A stretch of 42,743 nucleotides of DNA from Pseudomonadota bacterium (lineage in GTDB: Bacteria > Pseudomonadota > Gammaproteobacteria > Burkholderiales > Rhodocyclaceae), in assembly GCA_018262235.1 (NCBI GenBank), contig JAGTRY010000020.1, positions 1 through 42,743 on the forward strand. Direction: 5' to 3'. Shown here one piece after another: positions 1 to 8,758 of this stretch. The notes beneath the pieces were generated by a model. The model saw only the letters and a list, made by a program, of their open reading frames with translations, searched no databases and was not told the origin of the DNA. Each line of letters opens with the position of its first letter. The first letter of the stretch is position 1. A program made the translations under genes and the position numbers.

Positions 1-2
1 AG

Positions 3-290
3 GCGCGGGATATCGAATTTGGCAGCGCCCTTACTGGCGCAATGCAAGGCCGTATGGGTCGCCCGATTGCACTGACGACAACAACGGGCCGTCATCTGAA
101 TGCTACTGGCGTAGCGACAAACCCGCAATTGATGTACCGCGGTGAGGATCAATCGAGTGTTGATGGTAATACCGTGAATATGGATACCGAACGTGCTGCC
201 TTTGCTGAAAACGCAGTGCATTACGAAGCCAGCCTGAGTTTCATCAGCGGTCTGCTGAAAACGATGCAGCAAGCTGTTTCCGGTCAATAA
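3..290 (+). CDS. flgB: Flagellar proximal rod protein FlgB, C-terminal part
   Basis: The frame is open from the left edge (base 3) and ends with TAA at 290, so the N-terminus lies outside the window. FlgB is one of the proximal rod proteins of the flagellar basal body, exported by the flagellar type III apparatus. The visible 95 residues carry the family's C-terminal signature: a DGNTV segment, then N-M-D-x-E-R and a long amphipathic helix containing [14 protein letters not shown]. The gene is followed 11 bases later by flgC, the usual order in proteobacterial flg operons. An internal ATG at 42 is not the start because matching sequence continues upstream of it (an [10 protein letters not shown]-like stretch). 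Confidence 0.93.
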   Translation, partial: ARDIEFGSALTGAMQGRMGRPIALTTTTGRHLNATGVATNPQLMYRGEDQSSVDGNTVNMDTERAAFAENAVHYEASLSFISGLLKTMQQAVSGQ

Positions 291-301
291 GGATCGCTGT
301 C

Positions 302-709
302 ATGAGTGATCTGTTCAACGTTTTCAATATCGCAGGATCTGCGCTCAATGCGCAATCCGTACGGCTTAACACGACCGCCAGCAACATGGCCAATGCCGAA
401 AGTGCCCTGGGCGCCGATGGTAAGCCCTATAAAGCCAAGCAGGTTGTTTTCCAGGCTGTGCAGATGGGTGCGAACGGGCAGGGCGTGCGTGTACAGCAGG
501 TGGTGGAAAGTGCCGCGCCGGGGCGTACGGTGTATGACCCGAAGAACCCGGTCGCGAACGCGGATGGCTACGTCACCATGTCCAACGTGGATGTGGTGGA
601 GGAAATGGTGAACATGATTTCGGCTTCGCGCGCATATCAGTCCAATGCCGAAGTGATGAATACCGCCAAAACGCTGATGCAGCGCACGCTCGCGTTGGGT
701 CAAAGCTGA
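302..709 (+). CDS. flgC: Flagellar proximal rod protein FlgC
   Basis: This 135-residue protein has the normal FlgC length. It is a proximal rod component that polymerises with FlgB, FlgF and FlgG between the MS ring and the hook. The N-terminus shows the rod/hook family pattern ([23 protein letters not shown]), and the C-terminus has the conserved helix with [20 protein letters not shown] (residues about 97-116). The start at 302 is preceded by a modest AAGGAT ribosome site. It sits between flgB and flgD in one transcription unit. Confidence 0.97.
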   Translation: MSDLFNVFNIAGSALNAQSVRLNTTASNMANAESALGADGKPYKAKQVVFQAVQMGANGQGVRVQQVVESAAPGRTVYDPKNPVANADGYVTMSNVDVVEEMVNMISASRAYQSNAEVMNTAKTLMQRTLALGQS

Positions 710-735
710 TGGATGTCTGAGCAGGAGACCTTGAT

Positions 736-1422
736 ATGACCACGACAAATGCATCGACGAGCACCAGTACTCAGGCGATATATGCCGCACTGAATGGCTC
801 TTCAAGCACGAAGACCACTGCTACGACGACGGCAGAAGATACGCAGACCCGGTTTCTGACGCTGCTGACCACGCAGTTGCAGAACCAGGATCCGCTCAAT
901 CCGATGGACAGTTCGGAAATGACTTCGCAGTTGGCACAGATCAGTACGGTGGAAGGCGTTACCAAGCTCAACGATACGTTGAATACCTTGATGAGCAACT
1001 TGCAAGCGAGCGAATCAGTGCAGGCGGCAGATTTGGTTGGCCATACCGTGCTGGTTCCCGGGTCGGGTCTGGTGCTGTCTTCCAGTGTGGCGGCGGGCGG
1101 CGTGCAGCTGGATTCCGATGCGACTACGGTAACCGTCACCATTACGGATTCGAATGGTCTGGAAGTACAGAAACTCAGTTTGGGAGATCTGGAAGCAGGG
1201 ACCCACGAATTTGTCTGGGATGGCAAGAACGCAAATGGAACGGTTGTTGCTGATGGGACGTACAAGGTTTCGGTAAGCGCCTATCAAGGCGATACCAAGG
1301 TTAAGGCAAGCACGTTGCAGTTGGCTGCGGTCAATAGCGTGATTACCGGTGGAAGTGAACTCCAGGTTGATGTAGGCAGCTTGGGCCGTGTGTCGATGAG
1401 TGACATCAAACTCATTCTGTAA
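736..1422 (+). CDS. flgD: Flagellar hook cap / hook assembly protein FlgD
   Basis: FlgD caps the growing hook and is needed for FlgE subunits to polymerise. The 228-residue product has the conserved N-terminal region (TRFLTLLTTQLQNQDPLNPMDSSEM, about residues 37-60) and a C-terminal FlgD Ig-like part containing LEAGTHEFVWDGKNANG. A GGAG site lies just upstream (GCAGGAGACC) of the ATG at 736. The N-terminal 25 residues are rich in Thr and Ser, as is common for this export-signal region. It lies between flgC and flgE, 26 bases after flgC. Confidence 0.97.
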   Translation: MTTTNASTSTSTQAIYAALNGSSSTKTTATTTAEDTQTRFLTLLTTQLQNQDPLNPMDSSEMTSQLAQISTVEGVTKLNDTLNTLMSNLQASESVQAADLVGHTVLVPGSGLVLSSSVAAGGVQLDSDATTVTVTITDSNGLEVQKLSLGDLEAGTHEFVWDGKNANGTVVADGTYKVSVSAYQGDTKVKASTLQLAAVNSVITGGSELQVDVGSLGRVSMSDIKLIL

Positions 1423-1436
1423 TCGGGAGCAGAATC

Positions 1437-2675
1437 ATGGCATTTCAACAAGGTCTTAGCGGACTCAATGCTTCTTCAAAGGCACTTGATGTCATCAGCA
1501 ATAACGTGGCGAACGCCAGCAACGTTGGCTTCAAGTTGTCCGGCACACAGTTTACGGACGTCTACGCCTCTGCACTGAATGGTGCCTCCACGGGGTTGCA
1601 GATCGGGATCGGTACCCAGGTCGGGCAGGTCTCTCAGGTGTTCAACCAGGGCAACATCACGGCGACCGACAACCCGCTGGACGTTGCCATCAATGGTTCC
1701 GGTTTTTTCCGCATGGACAACAACGGGACAGTGGCCTATACGCGCAGTGGTCAGTTCCAGATCGACAAGAATGGTTATCTCATCAATTCCCAGGGTTACC
1801 AGCTGACGGGCTATCCCGCTAACGCTGCCGGTGAAATCCTGTCGGCCAGTCCGTCGAGCATCTATATCGATACCTCCGATTTGATGCCGTCCCAGACGTC
1901 TGCAGTGACGATGGGCTTGAATCTTGATTCCCGGAGTACCGTGCCGACGAATGCCTGGGTCTATGGCAGTACGACGCCGGATCCGAGCACCTACAATTAT
2001 TCGACTTCGATCACTGTGTATGACAGTCTGGGTAATTCACACACGGATACCCTGTATTTCCGGACCATGGGCAATGGTGACTGGTCGATGTTCTCTCAGC
2101 TTGATGGGGGGGCTACCACCCCGGCCGCCGCTACCGGGACTGCGGATTTGCAGTTCTCCACGACCGGCCAATTGCTCACGACTATGCCTCTCACTCTGTC
2201 AGGCCTGACCGTGTCGACGGGGGCCGTATCGCCCTTCAGTGTCGATCTTGATCTGACGTCCAGTACCCAATATGGCAGCACATCCGGGGTGAACAAACAG
2301 ACTCAGGACGGGTTTGCTTCAGGACGCCTTTCCGGAACAACGATTGGTGAAGACGGAATCATTCTGGGTAAATACAGCAATGGGGAAACCCGCACGCTGG
2401 GTCAGGTTGTGCTGGCTAATTTCCCCAACTCGCAAGGGCTGATCTCGATGGGGAACAATCTGTGGGCCGAGTCCCCGCGTTCAGGGCAGCCTCTGGTGGG
2501 AGCGCCGCAGAGCGGTAGTCTTGGGTCACTGACTGCGGGGGCAGTGGAAGAGTCCAACGTGGATTTGACGGCCGAACTGGTCAACATGATCACCGCTCAA
2601 CGGAATTACCAGGCCAATGCACAATCCATCAAGACGCAGGATCAGGTCATGCAGACGCTCGTGAATATGCGTTGA
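1437..2675 (+). CDS. flgE: Flagellar hook protein FlgE
   Basis: FlgE builds the flexible hook joining rod and filament. The 412-residue protein starts with the FlgE pattern MAFQQGLSGLNASSKALDVI followed by SNNVANASNVGFK, has the central FlgE D2 region with GNSHTDTLYF, and ends with the family C-terminal helix (ESNVDLTAELVNMITAQRNYQANAQ). A GGGAG site precedes the ATG by a normal distance. The gene is separated from flgD by 14 bases. Length is typical for betaproteobacterial FlgE. Confidence 0.98.
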   Translation: MAFQQGLSGLNASSKALDVISNNVANASNVGFKLSGTQFTDVYASALNGASTGLQIGIGTQVGQVSQVFNQGNITATDNPLDVAINGSGFFRMDNNGTVAYTRSGQFQIDKNGYLINSQGYQLTGYPANAAGEILSASPSSIYIDTSDLMPSQTSAVTMGLNLDSRSTVPTNAWVYGSTTPDPSTYNYSTSITVYDSLGNSHTDTLYFRTMGNGDWSMFSQLDGGATTPAAATGTADLQFSTTGQLLTTMPLTLSGLTVSTGAVSPFSVDLDLTSSTQYGSTSGVNKQTQDGFASGRLSGTTIGEDGIILGKYSNGETRTLGQVVLANFPNSQGLISMGNNLWAESPRSGQPLVGAPQSGSLGSLTAGAVEESNVDLTAELVNMITAQRNYQANAQSIKTQDQVMQTLVNMR

Positions 2676-2679
2676 TGAT

Positions 2680-2700
2680 GCATAAGGCATAAGGCATAAG
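2680..2700 (+). repeat. Three tandem copies of a 7-bp unit between flgE and flgF
   Basis: The 35-base flgE-flgF gap contains GCATAAG three times in direct succession, followed by GGGCGAGACC and the flgF ATG. It is a simple micro-repeat close to the flgF ribosome site. The last copy runs into the G-rich ribosome-binding stretch, so copy-number change would alter flgE-flgF spacing but not the binding site itself. It may be incidental. Confidence 0.7.
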
Positions 2701-2710
2701 GGGCGAGACC

Positions 2711-3451
2711 ATGGACAAGCTGATCTATACCGCAATGAGTGGCGCCAAGTCCACCATGGCCCAGCAGGCGTCTGTTGCCAACAATCTCGCCAATGTTTCG
2801 ACCACTGGTTTTCGTGCGGAACTGAACACCCTGCGTGCCGTGCCGGTGGTTTCCCAGGCGTTGCCTACACGAGCCTTCAGTGTGGATGCGTCGGTTGGCA
2901 ATGATTTCACTTCCGGACCCCTGGAGCATACGGGGAGCGAACTGGATGTGGCTGTGAATGGTAAAGGTTGGCTGGCGGTGACTTTGCCGGATGGCAAGGA
3001 AGCCTATACCCGATCCGGCAGTCTGAAGATCGACGAGAACGGCATATTGCGCACCCAGGGGGGGCTGGAGGTAGCAGGGGATGGCGGACAGATCGCGATT
3101 CCGCCGGATAACGCGGTCGAAATCGCTTCCGATGGCACGATCACGGCCGTGCCGCTGACGGGCGCGCGCAATGCTGCCAACACGGTCGGGCGTCTGAAGC
3201 TTGTGAATCCTCCTGAGGATCAGCTGGTGCGGGGGGGGGATGGCTTGTTCCGGCTCAAAAGCGGAGAGCCTGCCGATGTGGATGAAGGCGTGCGGGTCGG
3301 AAGCGGTTATCTGGAAGGCAGCAACGTCAATATGGTCGAGCAGATGGTGACGATGATCTCGCTGTCCCGCAATTATGAATTACACATCCGCATGCTGCAG
3401 AGCGCTCAGGAAAATGACAAGGCGGCTACCCAGGTTCTGACGATGAGTTGA
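2711..3451 (+). CDS. flgF: Flagellar proximal rod protein FlgF
   Basis: This 246-residue protein begins with MDKLIYTAMSGAKSTMAQQA and [15 protein letters not shown], the FlgF version of the rod/hook N-terminal motif. It ends with SNVNMVEQMVTMISLSRNYELHIRMLQ, the conserved C-terminal helix. FlgF sits near the junction of proximal and distal rod. The start is preceded by a GGGGCGAG site. Its neighbours are flgE and flgG. A 93-base gap to flgG is the longest inside this operon. Confidence 0.97.
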   Translation: MDKLIYTAMSGAKSTMAQQASVANNLANVSTTGFRAELNTLRAVPVVSQALPTRAFSVDASVGNDFTSGPLEHTGSELDVAVNGKGWLAVTLPDGKEAYTRSGSLKIDENGILRTQGGLEVAGDGGQIAIPPDNAVEIASDGTITAVPLTGARNAANTVGRLKLVNPPEDQLVRGGDGLFRLKSGEPADVDEGVRVGSGYLEGSNVNMVEQMVTMISLSRNYELHIRMLQSAQENDKAATQVLTMS

Positions 3452-3467
3452 CAATGAGCCGAGGATT

Positions 3468-3483
3468 GCCGGGTAAAACCGGC
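3468..3483 (+). other. Small GC hairpin in the flgF-flgG gap
   Basis: GCCGG at 3468-3472 can pair with CCGGC at 3479-3483 across a GTAAAA loop. There is no T-run, so this is not an intrinsic terminator. It might affect mRNA stability or differential expression between flgF and flgG; that is inference. Confidence 0.35.
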
Positions 3484-3544
3484 GGTAATCAGGGCGATGC
3501 CCAGCGGGTAGGCGCTTAAGCTTGGTGGCGAGAGGGAAAGCAAA

Positions 3545-4327
3545 ATGATCAAAGCACTATGGATTGCACGTACCGGACTGGATGCCCAGCAGACGCATCT
3601 GGATGTCATTTCCAACAACCTCGCCAATGTCAGTACCAACGGTTTCAAGCGGGCCCAGGCTGTGTTTGAAGATCTGTTGTACCAGACACTGCGCCAGCCT
3701 GGCGCACAAAGCTCGCAGAGCACGCAGATCCCCTCCGGCCTGCAAATCGGGACGGGGGTTCGTCCGGTCGCAACGCAACGCATCCAGACGCAAGGCAACC
3801 TGACCCAGACGGGAAATTCCCTCGATGTGGCCATTCAGGGGGCCGGTTATTTCCAGATCCAGATGCCGGATGGTTCCACCGCCTATACTCGCGATGGTTC
3901 CTTCCAGAAGGATTCGCAAGGGCAATTGGTCACCTCCAGTGGCTACGTGGTACAGCCTGCCATCACCATTCCTTCCGATGCACTATCGGTCACGATTGCC
4001 AAGGATGGCACCGTCAGCGTGACCCTGCCTGGGCAGACTGCCGCTTCGCAGATCGGTACGATTCAAATAGCAGGCTTCGTCAATCCTGGTGGTTTGCTCA
4101 GTACCGGTGAAAACCTCTTTCTCGAAACCGCCTCCAGTGGCACGCCCACGGTGAGCACGCCGGGGACCAATGGCACCGGCGTACTCAACCAGATGTATGT
4201 CGAGTCCTCCAACGTGAACGTGGCCGAAGAGCTGGTCAGCATGATCGAAGCGCAACGGGCCTATGAAATCAACTCCCGCGTGGTGACCACCGCTGACCAG
4301 ATGTTGTCCAAGCTTGGGCAGATTTAA
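3545..4327 (+). CDS. flgG: Flagellar distal rod protein FlgG
   Basis: FlgG forms the rigid distal rod. The 260-residue product is the usual length. It starts [20 protein letters not shown], contains the [21 protein letters not shown] signature with the FlgG-specific YQT motif (about residues 40-42), and ends with [25 protein letters not shown]. The ATG at 3545 follows an A/G-rich stretch (GAGAGGGAAAGCAAA) that can serve as the ribosome site. It is followed 14 bases downstream by flgH. Confidence 0.98.
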   Translation: MIKALWIARTGLDAQQTHLDVISNNLANVSTNGFKRAQAVFEDLLYQTLRQPGAQSSQSTQIPSGLQIGTGVRPVATQRIQTQGNLTQTGNSLDVAIQGAGYFQIQMPDGSTAYTRDGSFQKDSQGQLVTSSGYVVQPAITIPSDALSVTIAKDGTVSVTLPGQTAASQIGTIQIAGFVNPGGLLSTGENLFLETASSGTPTVSTPGTNGTGVLNQMYVESSNVNVAEELVSMIEAQRAYEINSRVVTTADQMLSKLGQI

Positions 4328-4341
4328 AGCAGGAGGTTGAG

Positions 4342-5019
4342 ATGGCTGCCGCTCTCATCGTTCGCATTGCTCCACTGTTGATGCTGATCTTGTTGCCCGC
4401 TTGCAGCATGCTGCAGCAGACCACCAACGTGCATCAGCCGATGACAGCCCGGCCGGTACCGCCTGCCAATGTGGCTGATCCGAGCGGTTCCATCTTTGGA
4501 GGCTCTTCACGTTCCCTGTTTGAAGACCGGCGTGCGCGCTACATCGGTGATACGCTGACCATCAATCTGGTCGAGAAAAACACGGCCAGCAAATCCTCCA
4601 ATGCGTCCGCCAACCGGGATTCATCCGTTGCTGTCGGTCTGCCTGTGGTGACCGGGTTGCTGGGCAAATCGGTGGTCAACAAGATCGGTGCGAGTGCCGA
4701 TGACGCCCAGACCTTTGCCGGCAAGGGCGCAGCGGGTGCAGCTAATGCCTTTACCGGCACAGTGACGGTAACGGTCATTGAGGTTTATCCCAATGGCAAT
4801 CTCCTGGTGTCCGGCGAGAAGCAGGTGGCCATCAATCAGGGGCAGGAATTCATCCGCTTCTCGGGGGTCGTGAATCCCACCTACGTGACAGCTTTGAACA
4901 CCGTGCAATCGACACAGGTTGCCGATGCCCGCGTCGAGTACAAGGGTAGCGGCTATATGGATGAAGCCCAGACGATGGGCTGGATGCAGCGCTTGTTCAT
5001 GAACATCCTGCCGTTCTGA
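4342..5019 (+). CDS. flgH: Flagellar L-ring lipoprotein FlgH
   Basis: FlgH forms the outer-membrane L ring through which the rod passes. The 225-residue precursor has a hydrophobic signal segment ending in a lipobox (LLPAC) with the lipidated cysteine at residue 21. Later come SIFGGSSRSLFEDRRARYIGDTLTI and GNLLVSGEKQVAINQG, both typical of FlgH. A strong AGGAGGT site precedes the ATG. The next gene is flgI, 49 bases on, which builds the partner P ring. Confidence 0.98.
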   Translation: MAAALIVRIAPLLMLILLPACSMLQQTTNVHQPMTARPVPPANVADPSGSIFGGSSRSLFEDRRARYIGDTLTINLVEKNTASKSSNASANRDSSVAVGLPVVTGLLGKSVVNKIGASADDAQTFAGKGAAGAANAFTGTVTVTVIEVYPNGNLLVSGEKQVAINQGQEFIRFSGVVNPTYVTALNTVQSTQVADARVEYKGSGYMDEAQTMGWMQRLFMNILPF

Positions 5020-5068
5020 GATGGCGCAGTGAGAAGTTGAGTATCAAGAAAGCAGTCCGGGTACACAC

Positions 5069-6187
5069 ATGAAAACGCTCAAGCAAACTCGTCAGATATT
5101 CCGCATGCTTGCGATCACACTGTTGCTGGTCACCGGCACTGCGCAGGCAGAACGCATCAAGGATCTGGCAAGCCTGGCTGGGGTGCGCAACAATCAGTTG
5201 GTGGGATATGGGGTCGTAGTCGGTCTGGATGGCACTGGAGATCAGACTTCGCAAGCGCCGTTCACGACCCAGAGCCTGATCAACATGCTGGGTAATCTGG
5301 GGGTGACCATCCCTTCCGGTACGACGCTGCAACTCAAGAACGTGGCAGCCGTCATGGTTACCATGCAGATGCCGCCGTTTGCTCAGCCTGGCCAACAGTT
5401 CGACATCACGGTTTCATCGATGGCCAATGCCAAGAGTCTCAAGGGCGGAACTCTTTTGATGACACCGCTCAAGGGTGTGGATGGGCAGATCTATGCCATC
5501 GCACAAGGCAATCTCATTGTTGGCGGTGCCGGAGGTTCGGCGGGTGGAGCCAAGACCCAGATCAATCAGCTGGCGGCTGGACGCATTCCTGCGGGGGCTA
5601 CGGTGGAGCGTGCCGTGGCGACGGCGGTGGGCAGTGGAGATAGTGTTCTGTATGAGTTGTCTACCGCAGATTTCGGTACGGCACAGCGTGTGGCAGAAGC
5701 CATCAACATCGGGGTCGGAGACGCAGTGGCTGCTCCACTGGATGGACGCCGGATCCGGGTACGGGCGCCCACGCTGCCGAATGAGCGCGTAGCCTTCATC
5801 GGGCGGATCGAGAACCTCGAAGTCACGCCTTTCAGTGTTGCTGCGCGGGTGACGGTCAATTCACGGACGGGCTCCGTGGTGATGAACCAGAACGTTTCTT
5901 TGCTCGAATGTGCCATCGCGCATGGCAACCTGACGGTCACGGTGAATGCTGAAACCCAGATCAGTCAACCCAATCCGCTTTCCGCTGGACAGACTGCGGC
6001 GACCCAGACCGGTCAGGTCGATATCAAGCAGGATCAATCCAGCCTGATACGTTTCAAGCCTGGCGTTACGCTGACTGAAGTCGTGAAAGCCTTGAATTCA
6101 GTGGGGGCCACGCCGATGGATCTGATCAACATCCTGCAGGCCATGAAGGCAGCCGGCTCTTTGCGGGCCGAGCTTGAAGTGATCTGA
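5069..6187 (+). CDS. flgI: Flagellar P-ring protein FlgI
   Basis: FlgI forms the periplasmic P ring around the rod. The 372-residue precursor has a Sec signal peptide with probable cleavage after AQA at residue 27, followed by ERIKDLASLAGVRNNQLVGYG and VVGLDGTGDQT, the FlgI hallmark. The C-terminus has LVKALNSVGATPMDLINILQAMKAAG-like sequence (here TEVVKALNSVGATPMDL). The Shine-Dalgarno match before 5069 is weak. It ends 2 bases before flgJ, implying coupled translation. Confidence 0.98.
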   Translation: MKTLKQTRQIFRMLAITLLLVTGTAQAERIKDLASLAGVRNNQLVGYGVVVGLDGTGDQTSQAPFTTQSLINMLGNLGVTIPSGTTLQLKNVAAVMVTMQMPPFAQPGQQFDITVSSMANAKSLKGGTLLMTPLKGVDGQIYAIAQGNLIVGGAGGSAGGAKTQINQLAAGRIPAGATVERAVATAVGSGDSVLYELSTADFGTAQRVAEAINIGVGDAVAAPLDGRRIRVRAPTLPNERVAFIGRIENLEVTPFSVAARVTVNSRTGSVVMNQNVSLLECAIAHGNLTVTVNAETQISQPNPLSAGQTAATQTGQVDIKQDQSSLIRFKPGVTLTEVVKALNSVGATPMDLINILQAMKAAGSLRAELEVI

Positions 6188-6189
6188 AA

Positions 6190-7065
6190 ATGATTTCGTC
6201 ACAGATCAATGCACTGGATCCGAATAGTCTGAGCAGCCTGAAACTGGCGGCGAAGAACAATTCGCCGGAAGCCAACAAGGCGGTGGCGCAGCAGTTTGAG
6301 GCCATGTTCCTTCAGATCGTGATGAAGAGCATGCGCGATGCGACATCCAGTGCAGGTCTGTTCGACAGTGATGCCACGCGGATGTACCAGAGCGTGTATG
6401 ACCAGCAACTTACCTCCGTCATGTCCCAGAGCGGCGGAATGGGGCTGGCGAAATTCATCGAGCGCCAACTCGATGGCAGTGCCAGCCTGCGTCCGCCGAC
6501 TTATGACCTGAAAGGTCCGCCAACGGATCAAAACCAGGCGGTTAGCAAGTCATCGGCCTCCACCGGTCTGAGCGTGCCTTACAGTGCCGGTGCTCAGGAG
6601 TTTGTCGCCCAGGTCTGGCCACAGGCCCAGCAGGCCGCTAACAGTCTGGGGGTACCGGCGCATTTCCTGGTGGCACAGGCTGCACTCGAAACCGGTTGGG
6701 GCAAGTCGGTGATCGCCCGGGCGGATGGTACGTCCAGCAACAACCTCTTCAACATCAAGGCGGGCAAGGACTGGAAAGGTGCGGTGGTTGAAGCCCGTAC
6801 CACCGAATATGAAAACGGCCAGCCGGTTACGCGTACCGAGCGCTTCCGTGCCTATGGTTCGTATGCCGAATCCTTTCAAGATTATGCCAATCTGGTAGGG
6901 CAGTCATCACGCTATGCCAGCGTGCGGGGGCAGACCAGTGCCGAAGGTTTTTCCCGTGCGTTGCAGCAAGGTGGCTATGCCACGGATCCGGCCTATGCCG
7001 AAAAACTTACCCGCGTGATCAACGGCAACACCCTTCGGCAGGGGCTGACGGCTTCTGCGCAATAG
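6190..7065 (+). CDS. flgJ: Flagellar rod-assembly protein and peptidoglycan hydrolase FlgJ
   Basis: This 291-residue protein is a two-domain FlgJ. Residues about 25-95 are the rod-binding domain (VAQQFEAMFLQIVMKSMRDAT and the MYQSVYDQQL segment). Residues about 135-285 are a glucosaminidase-type muramidase domain with the catalytic glutamate in QAALETGWGKS (E167). It opens the cell wall for the growing rod. It is the last flg gene here: flgK and flgL, which often follow, are absent from this position. The ATG is 2 bases after the flgI stop. Confidence 0.97.
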   Translation: MISSQINALDPNSLSSLKLAAKNNSPEANKAVAQQFEAMFLQIVMKSMRDATSSAGLFDSDATRMYQSVYDQQLTSVMSQSGGMGLAKFIERQLDGSASLRPPTYDLKGPPTDQNQAVSKSSASTGLSVPYSAGAQEFVAQVWPQAQQAANSLGVPAHFLVAQAALETGWGKSVIARADGTSSNNLFNIKAGKDWKGAVVEARTTEYENGQPVTRTERFRAYGSYAESFQDYANLVGQSSRYASVRGQTSAEGFSRALQQGGYATDPAYAEKLTRVINGNTLRQGLTASAQ

Positions 7066-7310
7066 CAGCTGTATCCTGTTTCCTCTGGCAGGGGCTGACC
7101 ACCCTTTACGATCTGCAGCAAGTACTCACGCCTCATGTAATGATCATCAGGGCCTGAGCTTGCTGTCCAGATAGAACCTCGCCAGCATCATCCTATAAAG
7201 ATCTTGCGCCTGCGTGTGGTGCGGCTGTGTCTGCCTTCTTGCTGTGGGTGCGTCACGTGCTCGGACGGGCAGGGGGAAAAGTTCTTCTTGTTATTCTCGC
7301 AATGTGGGGC

Positions 7311-7337
7311 TAAAGATTTTTTCCCGGATGCCGATAC
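7311..7337 (+). promoter_or_regulatory. Sigma-28 (FliA) promoter of the HD-GYP gene
   Basis: TAAAGATT (7311-7318), an 11-base spacer, and GCCGATAC (7330-7337) match the FliA consensus TAAAGTTT-N11-GCCGATAA at 14 of 16 positions with exact spacing. The predicted start of transcription is near 7345, about 57 bases ahead of the downstream ATG at 7402. The rest of the 336-base gap 7066-7401 holds no gene or clear terminator that I can see. Confidence 0.85.
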
Positions 7338-7401
7338 GATAGAAGTTGTTGTCCCGATATTCCTGCAGTCTGTTTGGATTTCTGCTTGTAGCAGCCAAAT
7401 C

Positions 7402-8718
7402 ATGCAAGAACACGCGCTTCCGACTCTCCCTTCACAAGCGAATCAGCACTTCATGGAAGCGCTGGTCGATCTTTCTGAACATCATGAGATCGAGGTTTCT
7501 GAAGATATCTATGCGCACAACGGGACCAAGCTGCTGGCACGTGGCTCCCGCGTAGACGCCAAGCTCTACGAACGCGTGATCAACCACAAGCTGCGTCGTC
7601 CGATAGAGACCACGCTGGTTTCGAGCCGGGCATTCAGCACGAAGGACTTGTGCAGCGAAGCCGAAAAGCTGCTCGACGAAATTCCCTTGTTGAGAAGCTT
7701 CTGCAACTGGTCCATGGGGCGCGTCACGCCACTGGGCATGCTTGAGCGGGTCAAGATATCCCCGCAAGCAGGTACTCTGCTGGCGGTGGCCGAAAGCCGG
7801 AATGCGAAGAGTCGTGCCCACCTGGCACTGGTCGCGCTGATCGCTGCAGGGCTTGCGCATTCTTCACGTTACAAGGATCCGCAGATGCTGGGCGACATCA
7901 TCGCCGCCAGCGTTTTTCACGATATCGGCGAGATCTATGTTGATCCGGATTTCTTTGCCTCATCGGCTGAAATAACGCCCTTGCAATGGCAGTCCTTTGC
8001 AGCACATCCGATCATCGGTGCAGCGCTCGTGCGGGAGGTCGTCGGTCTTGACGCCACATGCCAGACGGCCATTCTGCAGCACCACGAGCGGATTGATGGT
8101 ATCGGTTATCCGCGCGGGGTGACAGGCAGCGCCATGAGTCCGGCCGCCAACGTTCTTGCCATAGCGGAAGTTGTCTCGTCAATGCGGGGCAGAGGATGTC
8201 CGCTGCATCGCATTGATATTGCGCTGAAGATTGTGCCGCACGAATTTGATCCCGCCATCATCCGTCTGGCACATGACTTTCTTGATGAGCAGTGGGGGCG
8301 GTTTGAAGAACCATATGATCCGGCCTCGGATACGACAACTGTTGATATCCAGAAGATAGCCGACCGCATCGAAAAGGCGCTGGAGTTACGTCACGAGTGG
8401 CATGTCATGCATCCCTTCTCTCCCAGCGCACAAGAAGCCATTGATGCGGCTTTTGAACGTTTCATGTGCGTTCGGCGTGCCTTTACGAGTACAGGCATTG
8501 ACGGCCTGGAAGAATTGCTGCCGGTTCTGGGGGGCGTGGAGCTGCGGGAAGTCGGCATGGAGTCGAGCTGCGTCCTTGATGAAGTGCTGTGGCGCCTGAC
8601 GCGGCTGTCCCGGGATCTGGCCCTGAAATGCCAGAGTTTTTCGGAAACCGAACGCCAGGAGGCATTGCGTTTGTCAAACATTCTGGCAGGGCTGCCCGAT
8701 CGCCGTCTTGAGGTTTGA
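7402..8718 (+). CDS. HD-GYP domain protein, probable cyclic-di-GMP phosphodiesterase
   Basis: The 438-residue protein has an N-terminal region of unknown fold (about 1-130) and a central HD-GYP domain. Metal-binding HD lies in FHDIGE (about residue 173), and the diagnostic HHERIDGIGYPRG motif begins at about residue 227. The last 110 residues are helical and not assigned. HD-GYP proteins hydrolyse cyclic-di-GMP and often promote motility. No receiver domain or membrane segment is visible. The ATG at 7402 was chosen because the sigma-28 promoter places the transcript start near 7345, which excludes the longer frame beginning at 7204; its Shine-Dalgarno site is weak. Position after flgJ plus a FliA promoter make it a late flagellar-class gene (inference). 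Confidence 0.88.
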   Translation: MQEHALPTLPSQANQHFMEALVDLSEHHEIEVSEDIYAHNGTKLLARGSRVDAKLYERVINHKLRRPIETTLVSSRAFSTKDLCSEAEKLLDEIPLLRSFCNWSMGRVTPLGMLERVKISPQAGTLLAVAESRNAKSRAHLALVALIAAGLAHSSRYKDPQMLGDIIAASVFHDIGEIYVDPDFFASSAEITPLQWQSFAAHPIIGAALVREVVGLDATCQTAILQHHERIDGIGYPRGVTGSAMSPAANVLAIAEVVSSMRGRGCPLHRIDIALKIVPHEFDPAIIRLAHDFLDEQWGRFEEPYDPASDTTTVDIQKIADRIEKALELRHEWHVMHPFSPSAQEAIDAAFERFMCVRRAFTSTGIDGLEELLPVLGGVELREVGMESSCVLDEVLWRLTRLSRDLALKCQSFSETERQEALRLSNILAGLPDRRLEV

Positions 8719-8727
8719 GCAAGCTCC

Positions 8728-8758
8728 AGCGGATATTGATGACATGCCGATATCCGCT
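8728..8758. other. Inverted repeat between convergent genes
   Basis: AGCGGATAT (8728-8736) and ATATCCGCT (8750-8758) are perfect 9-bp arms around a 13-base loop, lying between the convergent HD-GYP and LysE genes. There is no T-run on either strand, so it is at best a weak or factor-assisted bidirectional terminator. Confidence 0.4.

Noticed and set aside
3455-3520. 21-codon frame in the flgF-flgG gap
   Set aside because: It has no ribosome site and no similarity to known flagellar peptides; the hairpin at 3468-3483 overlaps it.
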